A stretch of DNA of 64,000 bases from Leadbetterella sp. (lineage in GTDB: Bacteria; Bacteroidota; Bacteroidia; Cytophagales; Spirosomataceae): positions 1-64,000 of the forward strand of contig JAHBUH010000001.1 in assembly GCA_019638185.1 (NCBI GenBank), given 5' to 3'. Made by a program: the position numbers and the translations under genes. The notes under the pieces are model-generated. The model had not been told where the DNA came from. It made no database searches and was given only the letters and a program-made list of their open reading frames with translations. Shown one piece after another: positions 44,638 to 54,793 of the stretch (position 1 is its first letter; every line of letters starts with the position of its first letter).

Positions 44638-47600
44638 TTAGAATCCTACATTCAAACCAAACAAAAATGTTTTTGCCTGAGGGGTGGAGTAAAAGTCATA
44701 GCCCAGCCCGATATTAGAAGCAAAATCATCCGAGTTCACTTCCGGATCCCATCCTGAATATTTCGTAAATGTGAGCAGGTTCTGGCCGGTAACGTACACT
44801 CTTACCGAGTTAAGTTTGGCTTTGCTGATCATATTTTTAGGTAAATTATATCCTAATGTTACATTTCTCAAACGGATAAATGAGCCGTCTTCAATAAACC
44901 TGCTGGATGCCTGGGCGCCGTTATTGTAAAAAAGACGGGCCTGAGGCACGTTGGTGTTCCGGTTGTCAGGTGTCCATGCAGCTAACTGGTTCACCGTCTG
45001 GTTATCCTCAAACCGGCCGTTAGCAGAAGAGTAGCGACCTACCCCGTAGAAGTTCAGCTTATTGCCGAATACCCCGTTAAACAGGATGCTCAGATCCAGG
45101 CCTTTATAACTGAAGGTGTTCGATAAACCGCCTGTCCATTTCGGCAGGGCATTTCCTACTACTACACGTTCCGCTTCGTTATACCGGTTAGTGGTGGAGC
45201 GGTCTATGGTGCCATCCGGGCTTTTCTTGTTTTTATAAAACAGGGCATTCCCGTTTGCAGGATCCACGCCCGCATATTCTACCGTAAAGAATGTTCCCAG
45301 CGGGTAACCTTCCATGGCACGGCTCATGCTGCTTACCCCGCCTTCTATGATCTGGCCATTAAGTTCAGAGATCTTGTTACGGTTAATGGACATATTAAAC
45401 CCGGTTTTCCATTTGAACTTGCCCACCAGGTTATCGGAATTGATCACCAGCTCGAAACCTTTGTTTGACAATGAACCCACGTTTTTAACAATAGAGGTGA
45501 AACCGGTAGTACCCGGTACGTTTACGGCCAGTAAGAGGCCAGTGGTTTGCTTGCTGTAGATATCGATTTCCCCGTTAATCCGGTTTCTCAGGAAGCCGAA
45601 GTCAATACCCAGGTCTACCTGTTTGGTGGTTTCCCAGCCCAGGTCAGGGTTTCCGATCTGGGATGGTCTCTGGCCCGGAAGCCCGCTGTATCCGGCATCT
45701 CCGGAGAATAGTCCCAGCTGAGGGAAGTTACCGATTTCCGCATTACCGGTCACACCCCAGCTTCCGCGGATCTTCAGGAAGCTCAGCACACCTGAACTTT
45801 TTAAGAAATCCTCTTCAGAAACTACCCATCCGGCAGAAACCGCAGGGAAGAAACCGTAGCGGTTATTGGCTCCGAAGCGCGATGAACCATCCACCCGGCC
45901 GCTTAATCCCAGCAGGTATTTCTCATTCCACTTATAATTTACCCGGGCAAAATACGATACAAAGCTAAAGTCTGTACGGGTAGAGCGGGCGTCGGTTTTA
46001 CGGGCTGCACTTTCTATTTGCTTATAGGCATCTGAAGGGAAATCCTGGCCCTCGGCATAGATATCCTTAGCCGTAGAATTCTGGAATGACATACCCAGTG
46101 TGGCGTTTATGCCGTGAAGGCCCATGTCTTTGGTATAGGAGAAATAATTATTGGTATTATAGTTCTCCACTTTTCTGAAGGTCTGATCAGCTATGCCCAG
46201 GGGAGCTCCCGTATTCCGCTGCGTATTACTGTTATAATAACGCTCCACATGCGAGTTCAGGAAATCCAGCGCAAACTCCGTCCGGAACCGCAGCCCTTTC
46301 AGGATCTCATAATCACCATAGACATTAGCGATATTCCGGAGATTGGTAGTGTTAAAATACGAGTTGCCAATATAAAGCATACTGTTAAAATACATCGGGA
46401 TAGACACGTCACCCGGAGGCGAGCCTGTAGGCAGCCCGGTGGCCGGGTCAATAGCCGGTGTCATAGGCGGCAGGGCCACCAGCTGAAGCGGGTTACCAAA
46501 GCTGTTATCGCCGGATACACGCTCATTTAAAGACCGCGAAAGTCCCAGGTTTACCCCGATGTTCATTTTCTTCGACACCTTATGATTCAGGTTCATTCTT
46601 CCAGAAATCCTTCCGAAAGCATTGCCGAGCAAAATACCCGTCTGGTCTAAAACCTGTCCCGAGATATAGAAGCTGGTCTTTTCAGAACCGCCGCTGATGC
46701 TCAGGTCATACTGACGCTGCGGTGCATCCTGGAAAGCCAGTGAACCCCAGTCGGTATCGGCCTGCTTAGCCGTGCCGAAAGTACCCACGCTCTGGGTTAC
46801 GAAAAAGTCTTCCATGTAGGCTGAATTCGACTCCGGGTCCGAAGGGTCCATTTCATCCAAAACGTCCGCATTGGCCGCGGCCATTCGGTAGAAATCAATA
46901 TACTGTTTGGTATTCAGGAACTTAAGGATATTGGTAGGCTTGCTGGACCCGAACTGCATGCCGAAGTTGACATTGGTTCTGCCGCTTTTTCCGCTTTTAG
47001 TAGTGATCAGGATCACCCCGTTAGCGGCCCTTGCTCCGTAAATAGCACCGGCAGAAGCATCTTTCAGGATTTCGATAGACTCAATATCCTGGGGGTTAAT
47101 ATCCGCCATCATGTTCACGTCCCGCCGGCCCGTATTCTGGGTCATGGGAATACCGTCTATTACATAAAGCGGTTCATTGGATGCTGAAACGGAAGATTGT
47201 CCCCGTACGCTGATCCGCATAGTCTGGCCTATTTTTCCCGAGCCCTGGTTGATTTGAACACCGGCCGCTTTACCCTGGATACCCTGCTCAAAGCTGGTCA
47301 TGGGCATCTCGGCACTTTCAGACATCTTCAGCCGGGCGATATTCCCGGTCAGCTCTCTTTTGATCTGGGAACCAAAACCGGTAACAATCACCTCATCCAG
47401 TGCCTGAAGGTCACTTGCCAGCGTAATGTTAATTACTGACCGACCGTTTACAGCCACTTCCTGCTCTTTGAACCCGATATAGGTAAAGACCAGTGTACCG
47501 TTAGCCGGAACGGAAATGGAATACTTTCCGTCTGAGCCAGTCAAAACCCCACGTGTAGTGCCTTTTAACACTACATTTACCCCTGGTAGTGCACCACCGT

Positions 47601-47706
47601 CTTCATCCGATGTCACTACACCACTAACATCCGTGTTTTGTCCGAAGCCCTGAAAACTGAGCAATACGAACGAAAACACCGAAAAAAGTTGTAAAGCTTT
47701 CTTCAT
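44638..47706 (-). CDS. SusC/RagA TonB-linked outer-membrane transporter
   Basis: A 1022-residue TonB-dependent porin with a signal peptide (MKKALQLFSVFSFVLLSFQGFG). Residues about 27-105 are a carboxypeptidase-D-like domain (VVTSDEDGGALPGVNVVLKG). A TonB box-like stretch (LDEVIVTGFGSQ) and the plug domain (PLYVIDGIP, IEILKDASAGAIYGARAANG) follow, then the 22-strand barrel ending in LFGLNVGF with the terminal Phe. It pairs with SusD to import a large nutrient. No ECF sigma or anti-sigma gene is adjacent, so control is elsewhere. Confidence 0.95.
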   Translation of the reverse strand: MKKALQLFSVFSFVLLSFQGFGQNTDVSGVVTSDEDGGALPGVNVVLKGTTRGVLTGSDGKYSISVPANGTLVFTYIGFKEQEVAVNGRSVINITLASDLQALDEVIVTGFGSQIKRELTGNIARLKMSESAEMPMTSFEQGIQGKAAGVQINQGSGKIGQTMRISVRGQSSVSASNEPLYVIDGIPMTQNTGRRDVNMMADINPQDIESIEILKDASAGAIYGARAANGVILITTKSGKSGRTNVNFGMQFGSSKPTNILKFLNTKQYIDFYRMAAANADVLDEMDPSDPESNSAYMEDFFVTQSVGTFGTAKQADTDWGSLAFQDAPQRQYDLSISGGSEKTSFYISGQVLDQTGILLGNAFGRISGRMNLNHKVSKKMNIGVNLGLSRSLNERVSGDNSFGNPLQLVALPPMTPAIDPATGLPTGSPPGDVSIPMYFNSMLYIGNSYFNTTNLRNIANVYGDYEILKGLRFRTEFALDFLNSHVERYYNSNTQRNTGAPLGIADQTFRKVENYNTNNYFSYTKDMGLHGINATLGMSFQNSTAKDIYAEGQDFPSDAYKQIESAARKTDARSTRTDFSFVSYFARVNYKWNEKYLLGLSGRVDGSSRFGANNRYGFFPAVSAGWVVSEEDFLKSSGVLSFLKIRGSWGVTGNAEIGNFPQLGLFSGDAGYSGLPGQRPSQIGNPDLGWETTKQVDLGIDFGFLRNRINGEIDIYSKQTTGLLLAVNVPGTTGFTSIVKNVGSLSNKGFELVINSDNLVGKFKWKTGFNMSINRNKISELNGQIIEGGVSSMSRAMEGYPLGTFFTVEYAGVDPANGNALFYKNKKSPDGTIDRSTTNRYNEAERVVVGNALPKWTGGLSNTFSYKGLDLSILFNGVFGNKLNFYGVGRYSSANGRFEDNQTVNQLAAWTPDNRNTNVPQARLFYNNGAQASSRFIEDGSFIRLRNVTLGYNLPKNMISKAKLNSVRVYVTGQNLLTFTKYSGWDPEVNSDDFASNIGLGYDFYSTPQAKTFLFGLNVGF

Positions 47707-47727
47707 ACAATTTCATGAAATTTTGGT

Positions 47728-47757
47728 TAAACTTAGATTTAATTATATTCTTGCAAA
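47728..47757 (-). promoter_or_regulatory. Candidate susC promoter
   Basis: Minus strand: TTTG (47757-47754), 18-bp spacer, TAAGTTTA (47735-47728), a 7/8 match to TAnnTTTG. The start site would be about 15 nt before the susC ATG. Confidence 0.4.
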
Positions 47758-47976
47758 TATTGAAAATTATATTCTGAAATATAAGACCAGGGCCAAAATT
47801 TATTGCGCTTCGTTGGAAACTATATATATATTGTTGGTTTTGTCATATTCGTAAAAACCCTGTTACTAGGGATATAGTTCCCCGATTATACCTGCTGAAA
47901 TTTGTCCGCTGGCCCGTCCCTGATTTGGATATTTCGCAGAAATATGGGATATTCACCCGGGTAAAATAAGATTTTT

Positions 47977-49332
47977 ATGAGTATTTTCAAAGATATCCGG
48001 GGTGCCCTGGAGCTCCTGAAGCAGGTAGATTTAAAACAGCTGAGTGCCTTAAGCCGCAAAGTAGACCTGGGAGCCGCCATGCAGCAGCTTTCCCGGATGG
48101 ACGAAAAGCAGCTCCAGGGCCTGATGAAGATGTTAAATTCTTCCGGCGGGAAAAAGGAACTACCCGAGATCAACCCTGATTTTTACGAATTAAGCGATAA
48201 GCTCACACCCGAGCAGCGCGCCCTGCAGCTGAAAGTAAGGGACTTTATGGAAACTGAAGTGGCGCCTGTGGTGAATGATTTCTGGCTGCGCGATGAGTTT
48301 CCTTATGAACTGATCCCCAAGATGGGCCAGCTGCGACTAGCCGGGATCACCTACCAGGGCTATGACTGCCCTGACCTGCCCTTCCTTATGGAGGGTGTTC
48401 TGGCCATGGAAATGGCCCGGGTGGACTCCTCCATCGCCACGTTTTTCGGGGTGCAGAGCGGCCTCACCATGGGCTCCATCTACTATTGCGGTTCGGAAGA
48501 GCAGAAGCAGGAATGGCTGCCGGCCATGAACCGCATGGAGAAGATTGGGGCGTTTGGCCTGACGGAACCGGAGGTGGGCTCAGGAGCTGCTGGTGGCTTG
48601 ACCACTACCTGTAAACTGACAGCCGACGGCTGGGTGCTGAACGGGCAGAAAAAGTGGATCGGTAACGCCACTTTCGCCGATGTGATAGTGATCTGGGCCC
48701 GGGATGAGGCGGACGGGGAAGTAAAAGGCTTCCTGGTGCGCAAGGATAACCCCGGCTTTAAAGTGGAAAAGATCCGGGGAAAAATGGCGCTGAGAATTGT
48801 GCAAAACGGGCTGATCACGCTGACTAACTGCGTGGTGGAAGAAAAAGACCGCCTGCCTCATGCCCGCTCCTTTAAAGATACGGCTAATGTGCTGCGCATG
48901 ACCCGGGCGGGAGTGGCCTGGATGGCTGTGGGATGCGCCCGCGGGGCCTATGAAAATGCACTGGCCTATACCCAAACCCGCAAGCAGTTCGGTAAGCCCA
49001 TCGCCTCTTTTCAGTTGATTCAGAACCACCTGGTAGAAATGATCTCGAACCTTACCGCCATGCAAACCCTGGTGTTCCGCTTGTCAGAGCTCCAGGACCT
49101 GGGCCAGCTGAAAGATGAGCACGCCTCCCTGGCCAAGGTTTTCTGTACCCTCAGAACCCGGGATATCGTACGCGGTGCCCGCGAGGTGATGGGCGGAAAC
49201 GGCATCCTGCTGGATTATAACGTGGCCCGCTTCGTGGCGGATGCGGAAGCCATTTATTCTTACGAAGGCACCAAGGAGATCAATACGCTGATTGTAGGGC
49301 GATCTATTACCGGCTTTAGCGCGTTTGTATAA
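47977..49332 (+). CDS. Acyl-CoA dehydrogenase (glutaryl-CoA dehydrogenase-like) with N-terminal extension
   Basis: A 451-residue FAD enzyme. The dehydrogenase core begins near LTPEQRALQLKVRDFMETEV (about residue 77). IGAFGLTEPEVGSGA and WVLNGQKKWIGNATFADV form the FAD/substrate sheet, and the catalytic Glu region is AIYSYEGTKEINTLIVG. Overall it resembles the glutaryl-CoA dehydrogenase branch. The first 60 residues are a helical extension (DIRGALELLKQVDLKQLSAL, QQLSRMDEKQLQGLMKML) not found in the core family. It is transcribed alone. Confidence 0.9.
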   Translation: MSIFKDIRGALELLKQVDLKQLSALSRKVDLGAAMQQLSRMDEKQLQGLMKMLNSSGGKKELPEINPDFYELSDKLTPEQRALQLKVRDFMETEVAPVVNDFWLRDEFPYELIPKMGQLRLAGITYQGYDCPDLPFLMEGVLAMEMARVDSSIATFFGVQSGLTMGSIYYCGSEEQKQEWLPAMNRMEKIGAFGLTEPEVGSGAAGGLTTTCKLTADGWVLNGQKKWIGNATFADVIVIWARDEADGEVKGFLVRKDNPGFKVEKIRGKMALRIVQNGLITLTNCVVEEKDRLPHARSFKDTANVLRMTRAGVAWMAVGCARGAYENALAYTQTRKQFGKPIASFQLIQNHLVEMISNLTAMQTLVFRLSELQDLGQLKDEHASLAKVFCTLRTRDIVRGAREVMGGNGILLDYNVARFVADAEAIYSYEGTKEINTLIVGRSITGFSAFV

Positions 49333-49448
49333 AGGGAACCGGCCAGACCATGAATGGGGTGTGAGGAAGCAGAACAGGGAATGCGGGCCGGTCATGGTGG
49401 ATACCGAAGGCGCTTATGTATACCGCAAGGGGCTGACCCCGGCAGAAA

Positions 49449-50744
49449 TTATAGAGTCACCGCGTTGCCGTTTTGGGGCTTCAGGCGTACATCTTTTACG
49501 GCTCCGGAACCTTTCAGGTAAAACTGCACCCCGAGCAGATCGCCTAGTTTTCCGGTATAGGGCTCTTCTATCAGTACTTTCCCGTTTAAAGAGATCCGGA
49601 AAGTGTTATTTTGGGTAGCGACTTCCAGCTTACTCCAATCGCTGAGTTTTACACCCAGCTGGCTGAGCAGGTAAGAGTGGTCGCTCAGGGATAAATCAGT
49701 TTCTGCTACTTTCAGCCTGCTGTAGATAACGGCGTCAGGGCTTAGCAGGTTAAAGGTCATATTCCCCCGTGCGCCTAACAGATCCACACTCACGTCATAC
49801 GCCCAGATCCCCCCGATATCCGCATTATTAATCACTTCGGCCGTCAGCGTGAGATGATCAGCATCCATATCAAAGGCCTTGAAATACATGAAGGATATGT
49901 AGGGTTCTTCATGGGTCCCGGTTGTATTATGAGAACCGGTAAATTGCATGATGCCGTTTTTCATAAAAGACTCCCTGTGCAGGGGTATCTTATTATTTAT
50001 GCTTCCGTACCAGCCGTCAGACGGAATCACCAATACTACTTCCCGGACCAGGTTATCGTCCAGGAAAAGTTTGATGCGTGACTTTTTAGGAATGAATGTA
50101 CGGAGGCTGATTTCTCCACTGGCGTCTCCCAGGCTCACTTTTTCATTGTCTATAAAAATCCGGGCGGTCTTGTATTTCATGTTTCCCAGGTTATAGTCAA
50201 TCCGGATGTTTTTGGGGAAACCCTCGGAAGGGAGGACGTCTGCCGAGAAATGGAAATCGTCTGTGTTTTCGTGTTTTTGTAAATACCACGAGCTAGCGGC
50301 AAGGCACAGGAGCACCACTAAGGCCGCTGCCATCACCCGCCGGGAGGTGAACCATGACATTCCGCCCGGCGTGAGTGCAGTGGAAAGCGCCCCTTCCCGG
50401 TATTCGTCCCAAGTGCTTTCCGCGCCGGTCAGCACCAGGAAAGCCTCCATTACCTTATCGTCAAAGCTCATCTTGCTTTGCAAAAGAAACCGCCGGATGG
50501 AATCGGTGCTGATGGTCTTTTTAGCGGCGGTTAGCAGGCCGTATTTTTGGGTCAGGCGTTCGTCGATCTCCTCTTTGACATCTTCAAAAAAGCTGCTTTT
50601 ATTATGGATTTTCTCAAAACCTTCAAAATGGGAGCCATGCTGTAACCAGGCACCGGCCCAGTTTTTTTGGAACCAGGAGGTAACATGGGCGTGCAGTTGC
50701 AATACAGCATTTATATCCTCCTTTGAGGGGCGGAGACGGGCCAT
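49449..50744 (-). CDS. Membrane-anchored protein with regulator-like N-domain and periplasmic beta domain
   Basis: About 431 residues from the ATG at 50744. The cytosolic part (1-135) contains TISTDSIRRFLLQSK followed by an acidic helix and FLVLTGAESTWDEYR. This pattern recalls a small helical, HTH-like domain common in Bacteroidota. A single membrane helix (VMAAALVVLLCLAASSWYL) follows. The periplasmic part (about 170-431) is beta-rich with a laminin/concanavalin-like look (NNTFRISLNGKVLIEE, GVQFYLKGSGAVKDVRLKP). It is divergent from the kinase gene at 50859, 114 bp away. I recognise no named family; it may sense an envelope signal. Confidence 0.6.
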   Translation of the reverse strand: MARLRPSKEDINAVLQLHAHVTSWFQKNWAGAWLQHGSHFEGFEKIHNKSSFFEDVKEEIDERLTQKYGLLTAAKKTISTDSIRRFLLQSKMSFDDKVMEAFLVLTGAESTWDEYREGALSTALTPGGMSWFTSRRVMAAALVVLLCLAASSWYLQKHENTDDFHFSADVLPSEGFPKNIRIDYNLGNMKYKTARIFIDNEKVSLGDASGEISLRTFIPKKSRIKLFLDDNLVREVVLVIPSDGWYGSINNKIPLHRESFMKNGIMQFTGSHNTTGTHEEPYISFMYFKAFDMDADHLTLTAEVINNADIGGIWAYDVSVDLLGARGNMTFNLLSPDAVIYSRLKVAETDLSLSDHSYLLSQLGVKLSDWSKLEVATQNNTFRISLNGKVLIEEPYTGKLGDLLGVQFYLKGSGAVKDVRLKPQNGNAVTL

Positions 50745-50858
50745 GATGACAGGTTTATTTCTGCAAAATAACTGCAATAAAGCTAAAATAAAAGTGCTAA
50801 GGCCCTAAAAACTTCTTATGGTACCTTTGGCCCACTGATTTCCGTACTGCCTGTAAAA

Positions 50859-53852
50859 ATGAGAACCCCTAAAATAAACCGTTTCCTTCTCAGCCTTTTA
50901 TGGCTTTCAGCCTTTCCCGCTACGGGCCAGCGGTACCCCATAAAGGAATATACCATACATGACGGTCTTCCACAGATGCAGGTATTTGATGTATATGAAG
51001 ATAGCCGTGGCTATATCTGGGCTAATACTAATCTGGGCCTGAGCCGGTTTAACGGGGATAAATTTGAAAACTTTAATCTCAAAGACAGCCTGTTCAGTTA
51101 TTTCATACGGGATATCACTGAAGACTCACATCATAATATTTGGGTAAGATACCCTAACCGGGGGTATAGCCGTTTTGATGGCCGCACGTTTACTCATATT
51201 TTATTTCCATCAGGTGAACTGTCTGAAATTACGGAATACAGGGGGCGTATGGTTTTTATGCGAAACGACTCACTTTTCAGCTTGCACCATGATGTGCCCC
51301 GGTATACCGGGATCCGGCAGACGGTAAAAGAGACGCATTCCCAGCTAAAAACAGAACCCGGTAGCGGTGTTCTTTACTATCATACCTTTGAGTCTCTTTA
51401 TTACCTGGATGAAACGGCTAAAAGCTTCGTGAAATTGGACAGTATGAAGCAGCAGGGCGGAGCTTTCAGGCTGATTCAACAGGGTGGAAAACTGTTCTAC
51501 TTCAACAGGAGCAGTGAAGAGGTGTTTCTCCTGGAAGGCAAAACCCGGAGAAAAGTGTTCGGAATAAAAGACGGGCGGGCGGAAGTGTATTTTAACCCGG
51601 GAACTAACGTGTTCTTTTCGGATGATCATACCCGTCATTGGCTTTACAATATCCATAGTAACACGCTTGAAACGGTATTGATGGAGAAAGCATCCGATGT
51701 GACAACCTCTTTTCCTGCTGCTGCGGGACAGCGACTCTATTTTGGAACAGAAAAGGGATTGAAGTGTATTTTTGTAAATGGTTTCCGGTATTTTCCCCAG
51801 GAGGAGGTACCCTATGCCTGGGGAGTTACGGAAGATGACCGGAAAAATATCTGGATCAGTAGCTTTGGCCACCCCTTACAGAAGTTTGACGGGCATAGGC
51901 TCACCACCGTGAAAGGCTATGAGAAGGTAAGGGAAAGGGTACTGCTCAAAAACGGTGTGAAGCCTCCCATTATACCCAATGATTGGTATTTCTATCCCCT
52001 CAGAGACGTTTCCGGCAAGCTGTGGTTCCCCGATTTCAGGGGAGTTTTAACGGTAGGTAACGGCCGGTTTGATTATATAAGTTCAAAAGAAGGTTATTAT
52101 TTTTTCTCCCTGGCGGAAGACCGGAAAAGAAAAACGATCATAGGCGTAGGTCAGGGCGGGGCCATGCTGATCAGGAACGGCCGGACGGAAGTACTGAAAG
52201 ACACCTCCGGGATGTTTTATAAACGGCTGCTTATCTTATCTGCTGCTGTGACCCCTTCAGGAGATTATTGGTTAGGAGGCTATGGACTGACCCTGTATAA
52301 CCCGGAGACCCGGCGTTTTACATACTATGCCGCAAAATCAGGTAGAAACCCCTTTACAAATGTAGCCATCCTGTTTTTTGATCACAAAGGCGGGCTTTGG
52401 GCCGGTAGTCTGTGGGAGGGACTCCTGAAATACAACGAGAAAAGTGACCGTTTTGAACCTGTATTTGAAAAATACCTGAAAGACCGGCCTGCCACCTCCA
52501 TCATCCAGCTGTCGGAAAAATACCTGATGGTCACTAACGGCCGGGAACTGCTGGTACTGGACCTGGAAGCCTTCTATAAAAACGGGACGGAAAAGGTGGT
52601 AAAAGTATTGAATCAATATAACGGGTTCATTGGGATGGATACCGGGCAGAACGGCCTTTTTAAGGATTCAAAAGGGCGTATCTGGATTACCTCAGGAACC
52701 GTACTCTCCGTTTTAGACCCTGCGCAGCTCAGCCTGGAACCCCAACCCCTGAAAACCTTTATCCGGGGCATTAACGGCCAGAAAGTCCCCTTTGATTATG
52801 AAAAAAGCTTTGTCCCCGAAGTGCAGAACCAGGTCAGGGTTAAAGTGGAGTCCGTAGGGGAGGACAAGAGCGCGGTTTCGGAGTACAGCTACCGGCTGCC
52901 CGGCTATGCGGAAGAGTGGTCTGAATGGCAGCCGGATGACGTACTCTACCTGAACCAGCTTCCCTCCGGCAGCTATACCCTGGAAGTCAGGAGCCGGCAT
53001 GGGCTGGATGGGCTTCATTCGGTTACCCGTATGCAGTTTAGGGTGTCGGTGCCTTTATACCGGTCGCCGGCGTTTTATAAATATGTCCTGGTGGCCGGCG
53101 GCCTTTTACTGGTTTTTTTACTGTTCCTGGGCGTGAATAATTACCTGCAGGGCAGGCGGCTGCGCCGGCAGCAGGAGCGCTCTGCTGACCTTGATCGCAA
53201 AATGAAGCTGCTGCAGATCCAGACGGCGCAGTCGCAGCTGAATCCTCATTTTATTTTTAATGTGCTTCAGACCATGCAGAGCCAGATCCTGGCCGGCGAC
53301 CGGGAGGATGCCGCAGAAAATGTGGTGAAGCTCTCCCACCTGATCAGGGGTTTCCTGAATGCATCGGTTTTAGACGAGGAGGCGCCCATCAGCGTGCCGG
53401 GCCTGGAAATCCCGCTTTCAGAAGAGGTAGAAATGCTGAAAACCTATATTGAATTTGAGAAAGAGCAGAAAGATAATTTTGATTATGAGATCATAGCACG
53501 GCCTGAGCTTTCAGGTTTTAGGATTCAGCCGCTTTTGATCCAGCCTTTTGTGGAAAACGCCATCAAGCACGGTTTCCAGGATATGCGCTACCGGGGCCGG
53601 CTCACGATAGCGTTTCGTGAAGAAGACGACGAAGTACTGGTATGCACGGTGGAAGATAATGGCATAGGCATGGACGCGGCCCGCGAGATCCAGAAAAACT
53701 CCATTAAAAAGTATAAATCATTAGGAACAAAAGTGGTCATGAAACGGATAGCCAGCCTGAATGAAACCAGCTATAACATATCGGTAGAAACGAGCGTCCC
53801 TGCGGGCGGCGGCACCTGTATCAAGATACGAATGGACTATAAAGAGATATGA
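50859..53852 (+). CDS. Propeller-type sensor histidine kinase (LytS-like His_kinase)
   Basis: A 997-residue transmembrane sensor. After a signal peptide, the periplasmic part has repeated regulator-propeller motifs (VFDVYEDSRGYIWANTNLG, DITEDSHHNIWVR, GVTEDDRKNIWIS, LFFDHKGGLWAGS, GLFKDSKGRIWIT) and a Y_Y_Y-like domain (EYSYRLPGYAEEWSEW). One membrane helix (YVLVAGGLLLVFLLFLGV, about 741-763) leads to a coiled coil and a His_kinase domain with the phospho-His at about 797 (SQLNPHFIFNVLQTM) and an ATPase domain (FVENAIKHGF, VEDNGIGM). There is no receiver or AraC domain, so it signals through the LytTR regulator 43 bp downstream. Confidence 0.95.
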   Translation: MRTPKINRFLLSLLWLSAFPATGQRYPIKEYTIHDGLPQMQVFDVYEDSRGYIWANTNLGLSRFNGDKFENFNLKDSLFSYFIRDITEDSHHNIWVRYPNRGYSRFDGRTFTHILFPSGELSEITEYRGRMVFMRNDSLFSLHHDVPRYTGIRQTVKETHSQLKTEPGSGVLYYHTFESLYYLDETAKSFVKLDSMKQQGGAFRLIQQGGKLFYFNRSSEEVFLLEGKTRRKVFGIKDGRAEVYFNPGTNVFFSDDHTRHWLYNIHSNTLETVLMEKASDVTTSFPAAAGQRLYFGTEKGLKCIFVNGFRYFPQEEVPYAWGVTEDDRKNIWISSFGHPLQKFDGHRLTTVKGYEKVRERVLLKNGVKPPIIPNDWYFYPLRDVSGKLWFPDFRGVLTVGNGRFDYISSKEGYYFFSLAEDRKRKTIIGVGQGGAMLIRNGRTEVLKDTSGMFYKRLLILSAAVTPSGDYWLGGYGLTLYNPETRRFTYYAAKSGRNPFTNVAILFFDHKGGLWAGSLWEGLLKYNEKSDRFEPVFEKYLKDRPATSIIQLSEKYLMVTNGRELLVLDLEAFYKNGTEKVVKVLNQYNGFIGMDTGQNGLFKDSKGRIWITSGTVLSVLDPAQLSLEPQPLKTFIRGINGQKVPFDYEKSFVPEVQNQVRVKVESVGEDKSAVSEYSYRLPGYAEEWSEWQPDDVLYLNQLPSGSYTLEVRSRHGLDGLHSVTRMQFRVSVPLYRSPAFYKYVLVAGGLLLVFLLFLGVNNYLQGRRLRRQQERSADLDRKMKLLQIQTAQSQLNPHFIFNVLQTMQSQILAGDREDAAENVVKLSHLIRGFLNASVLDEEAPISVPGLEIPLSEEVEMLKTYIEFEKEQKDNFDYEIIARPELSGFRIQPLLIQPFVENAIKHGFQDMRYRGRLTIAFREEDDEVLVCTVEDNGIGMDAAREIQKNSIKKYKSLGTKVVMKRIASLNETSYNISVETSVPAGGGTCIKIRMDYKEI

Positions 53853-53895
53853 AATAGCTGATAGCTCAAGGCTCATAGCTTAAAACTTGTACATA

Positions 53896-54726
53896 ATGAA
53901 AACCCTGATCATTGAAGATGTGCAGAAAGACAGCGAACTGCTGCAGTTGCTGCTCACCCGGAATCACCCGGAAATAGAAATTACAGGTACGGCGCGCGGC
54001 GCATTAAGCGGGTATAAGCTTATTTTGGAGCAGCGGCCCCACCTGGTGTTCATGGATATCGAAATAGAAGAGCGGGGCACGTCATTTGATATCATAGACC
54101 GCCTGCTGAATGAGGGCATTCCCATCAACTTCGATGTGGTGTTTATGACTGCCCATAAGCAGTACGACTACACCACCCGGGCCTTTGAATATGCCGCCGT
54201 AGACTACATCACCAAGCCCATAGACCCGCACAGCCTGGCGCGGGCCATAGAGCGTACCCGTGACCGGCAGCAGCACAAAAACGCCGGCCGGGTTTTGCAG
54301 GAACTGGTGAATATCCTGAAAGCGGATGGCTCCAAAAGCTCCGTGCTCTCCCTGCCGTTGGCCCACCATGACCTCAGAATGGTTCAGATAGAAGACATCC
54401 GGTACATCAAAGCCGATTCCGTGGTATCCCACTTTTATATGTCTAACGGTGAAAAGATCATCGCTTTCCGGCCCCTTTCCGTTTACCGGAAACTCCTGGA
54501 AGCCGACCATAACTTCTTTTCCATCAGCCAGAGCCTCACCGTGAATTTAAACTACATGGAACGCTATAACCATAAACACAAAACCCTGAACCTCACAGAC
54601 GGCGAAGTGCTTCATGCCTCCCGCATGTACGGCACAAAACTATACACCCACCTCCGGGATACGAACCGGATAAAGCCGCCTTCTCTCCTGGAAAGAATCC
54701 GGCAGAAGCTGCTGACTTCGTTCTGA
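53896..54726 (+). CDS. LytTR response regulator
   Basis: A 276-residue DNA-binding response regulator. The receiver domain (1-120) has E7/D8, phospho-acceptor D54 (LVFMDIEIEERG), T85 (VVFMTAHKQ) and K107 (YITKPID). The LytTR domain (about 155-260) has MVQIEDIRYIKADSVVSHFY and FFSISQSLTVNLNYMERY. The start is the ATG at 53896; the frame opens earlier at a TTG (53887). It follows the propeller kinase and is followed at once by LytTR-type direct repeats (54731-54760), so it most likely controls the operon that begins at 54904. Confidence 0.95.
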   Translation: MKTLIIEDVQKDSELLQLLLTRNHPEIEITGTARGALSGYKLILEQRPHLVFMDIEIEERGTSFDIIDRLLNEGIPINFDVVFMTAHKQYDYTTRAFEYAAVDYITKPIDPHSLARAIERTRDRQQHKNAGRVLQELVNILKADGSKSSVLSLPLAHHDLRMVQIEDIRYIKADSVVSHFYMSNGEKIIAFRPLSVYRKLLEADHNFFSISQSLTVNLNYMERYNHKHKTLNLTDGEVLHASRMYGTKLYTHLRDTNRIKPPSLLERIRQKLLTSF

Positions 54727-54730
54727 AAAC

Positions 54731-54769
54731 TACCGGATTCTTTAAAAAATGACCGGATTCTATTTTTTT
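54731..54769. promoter_or_regulatory. LytTR-type direct-repeat operator, copy 1
   Basis: TACCGGATTC (54731) and GACCGGATTC (54751) are direct repeats with a 20-bp period, separated by TTTAAAAAAT and followed by TATTTTTTT. The stretch matches the one at 60034-60071 at all but a few positions. The second repeat lies 43 bp upstream of the -7 box in both cases. Confidence 0.8.
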
Positions 54770-54793
54770 CGTTAGAATGCGTGAAGATATTTT

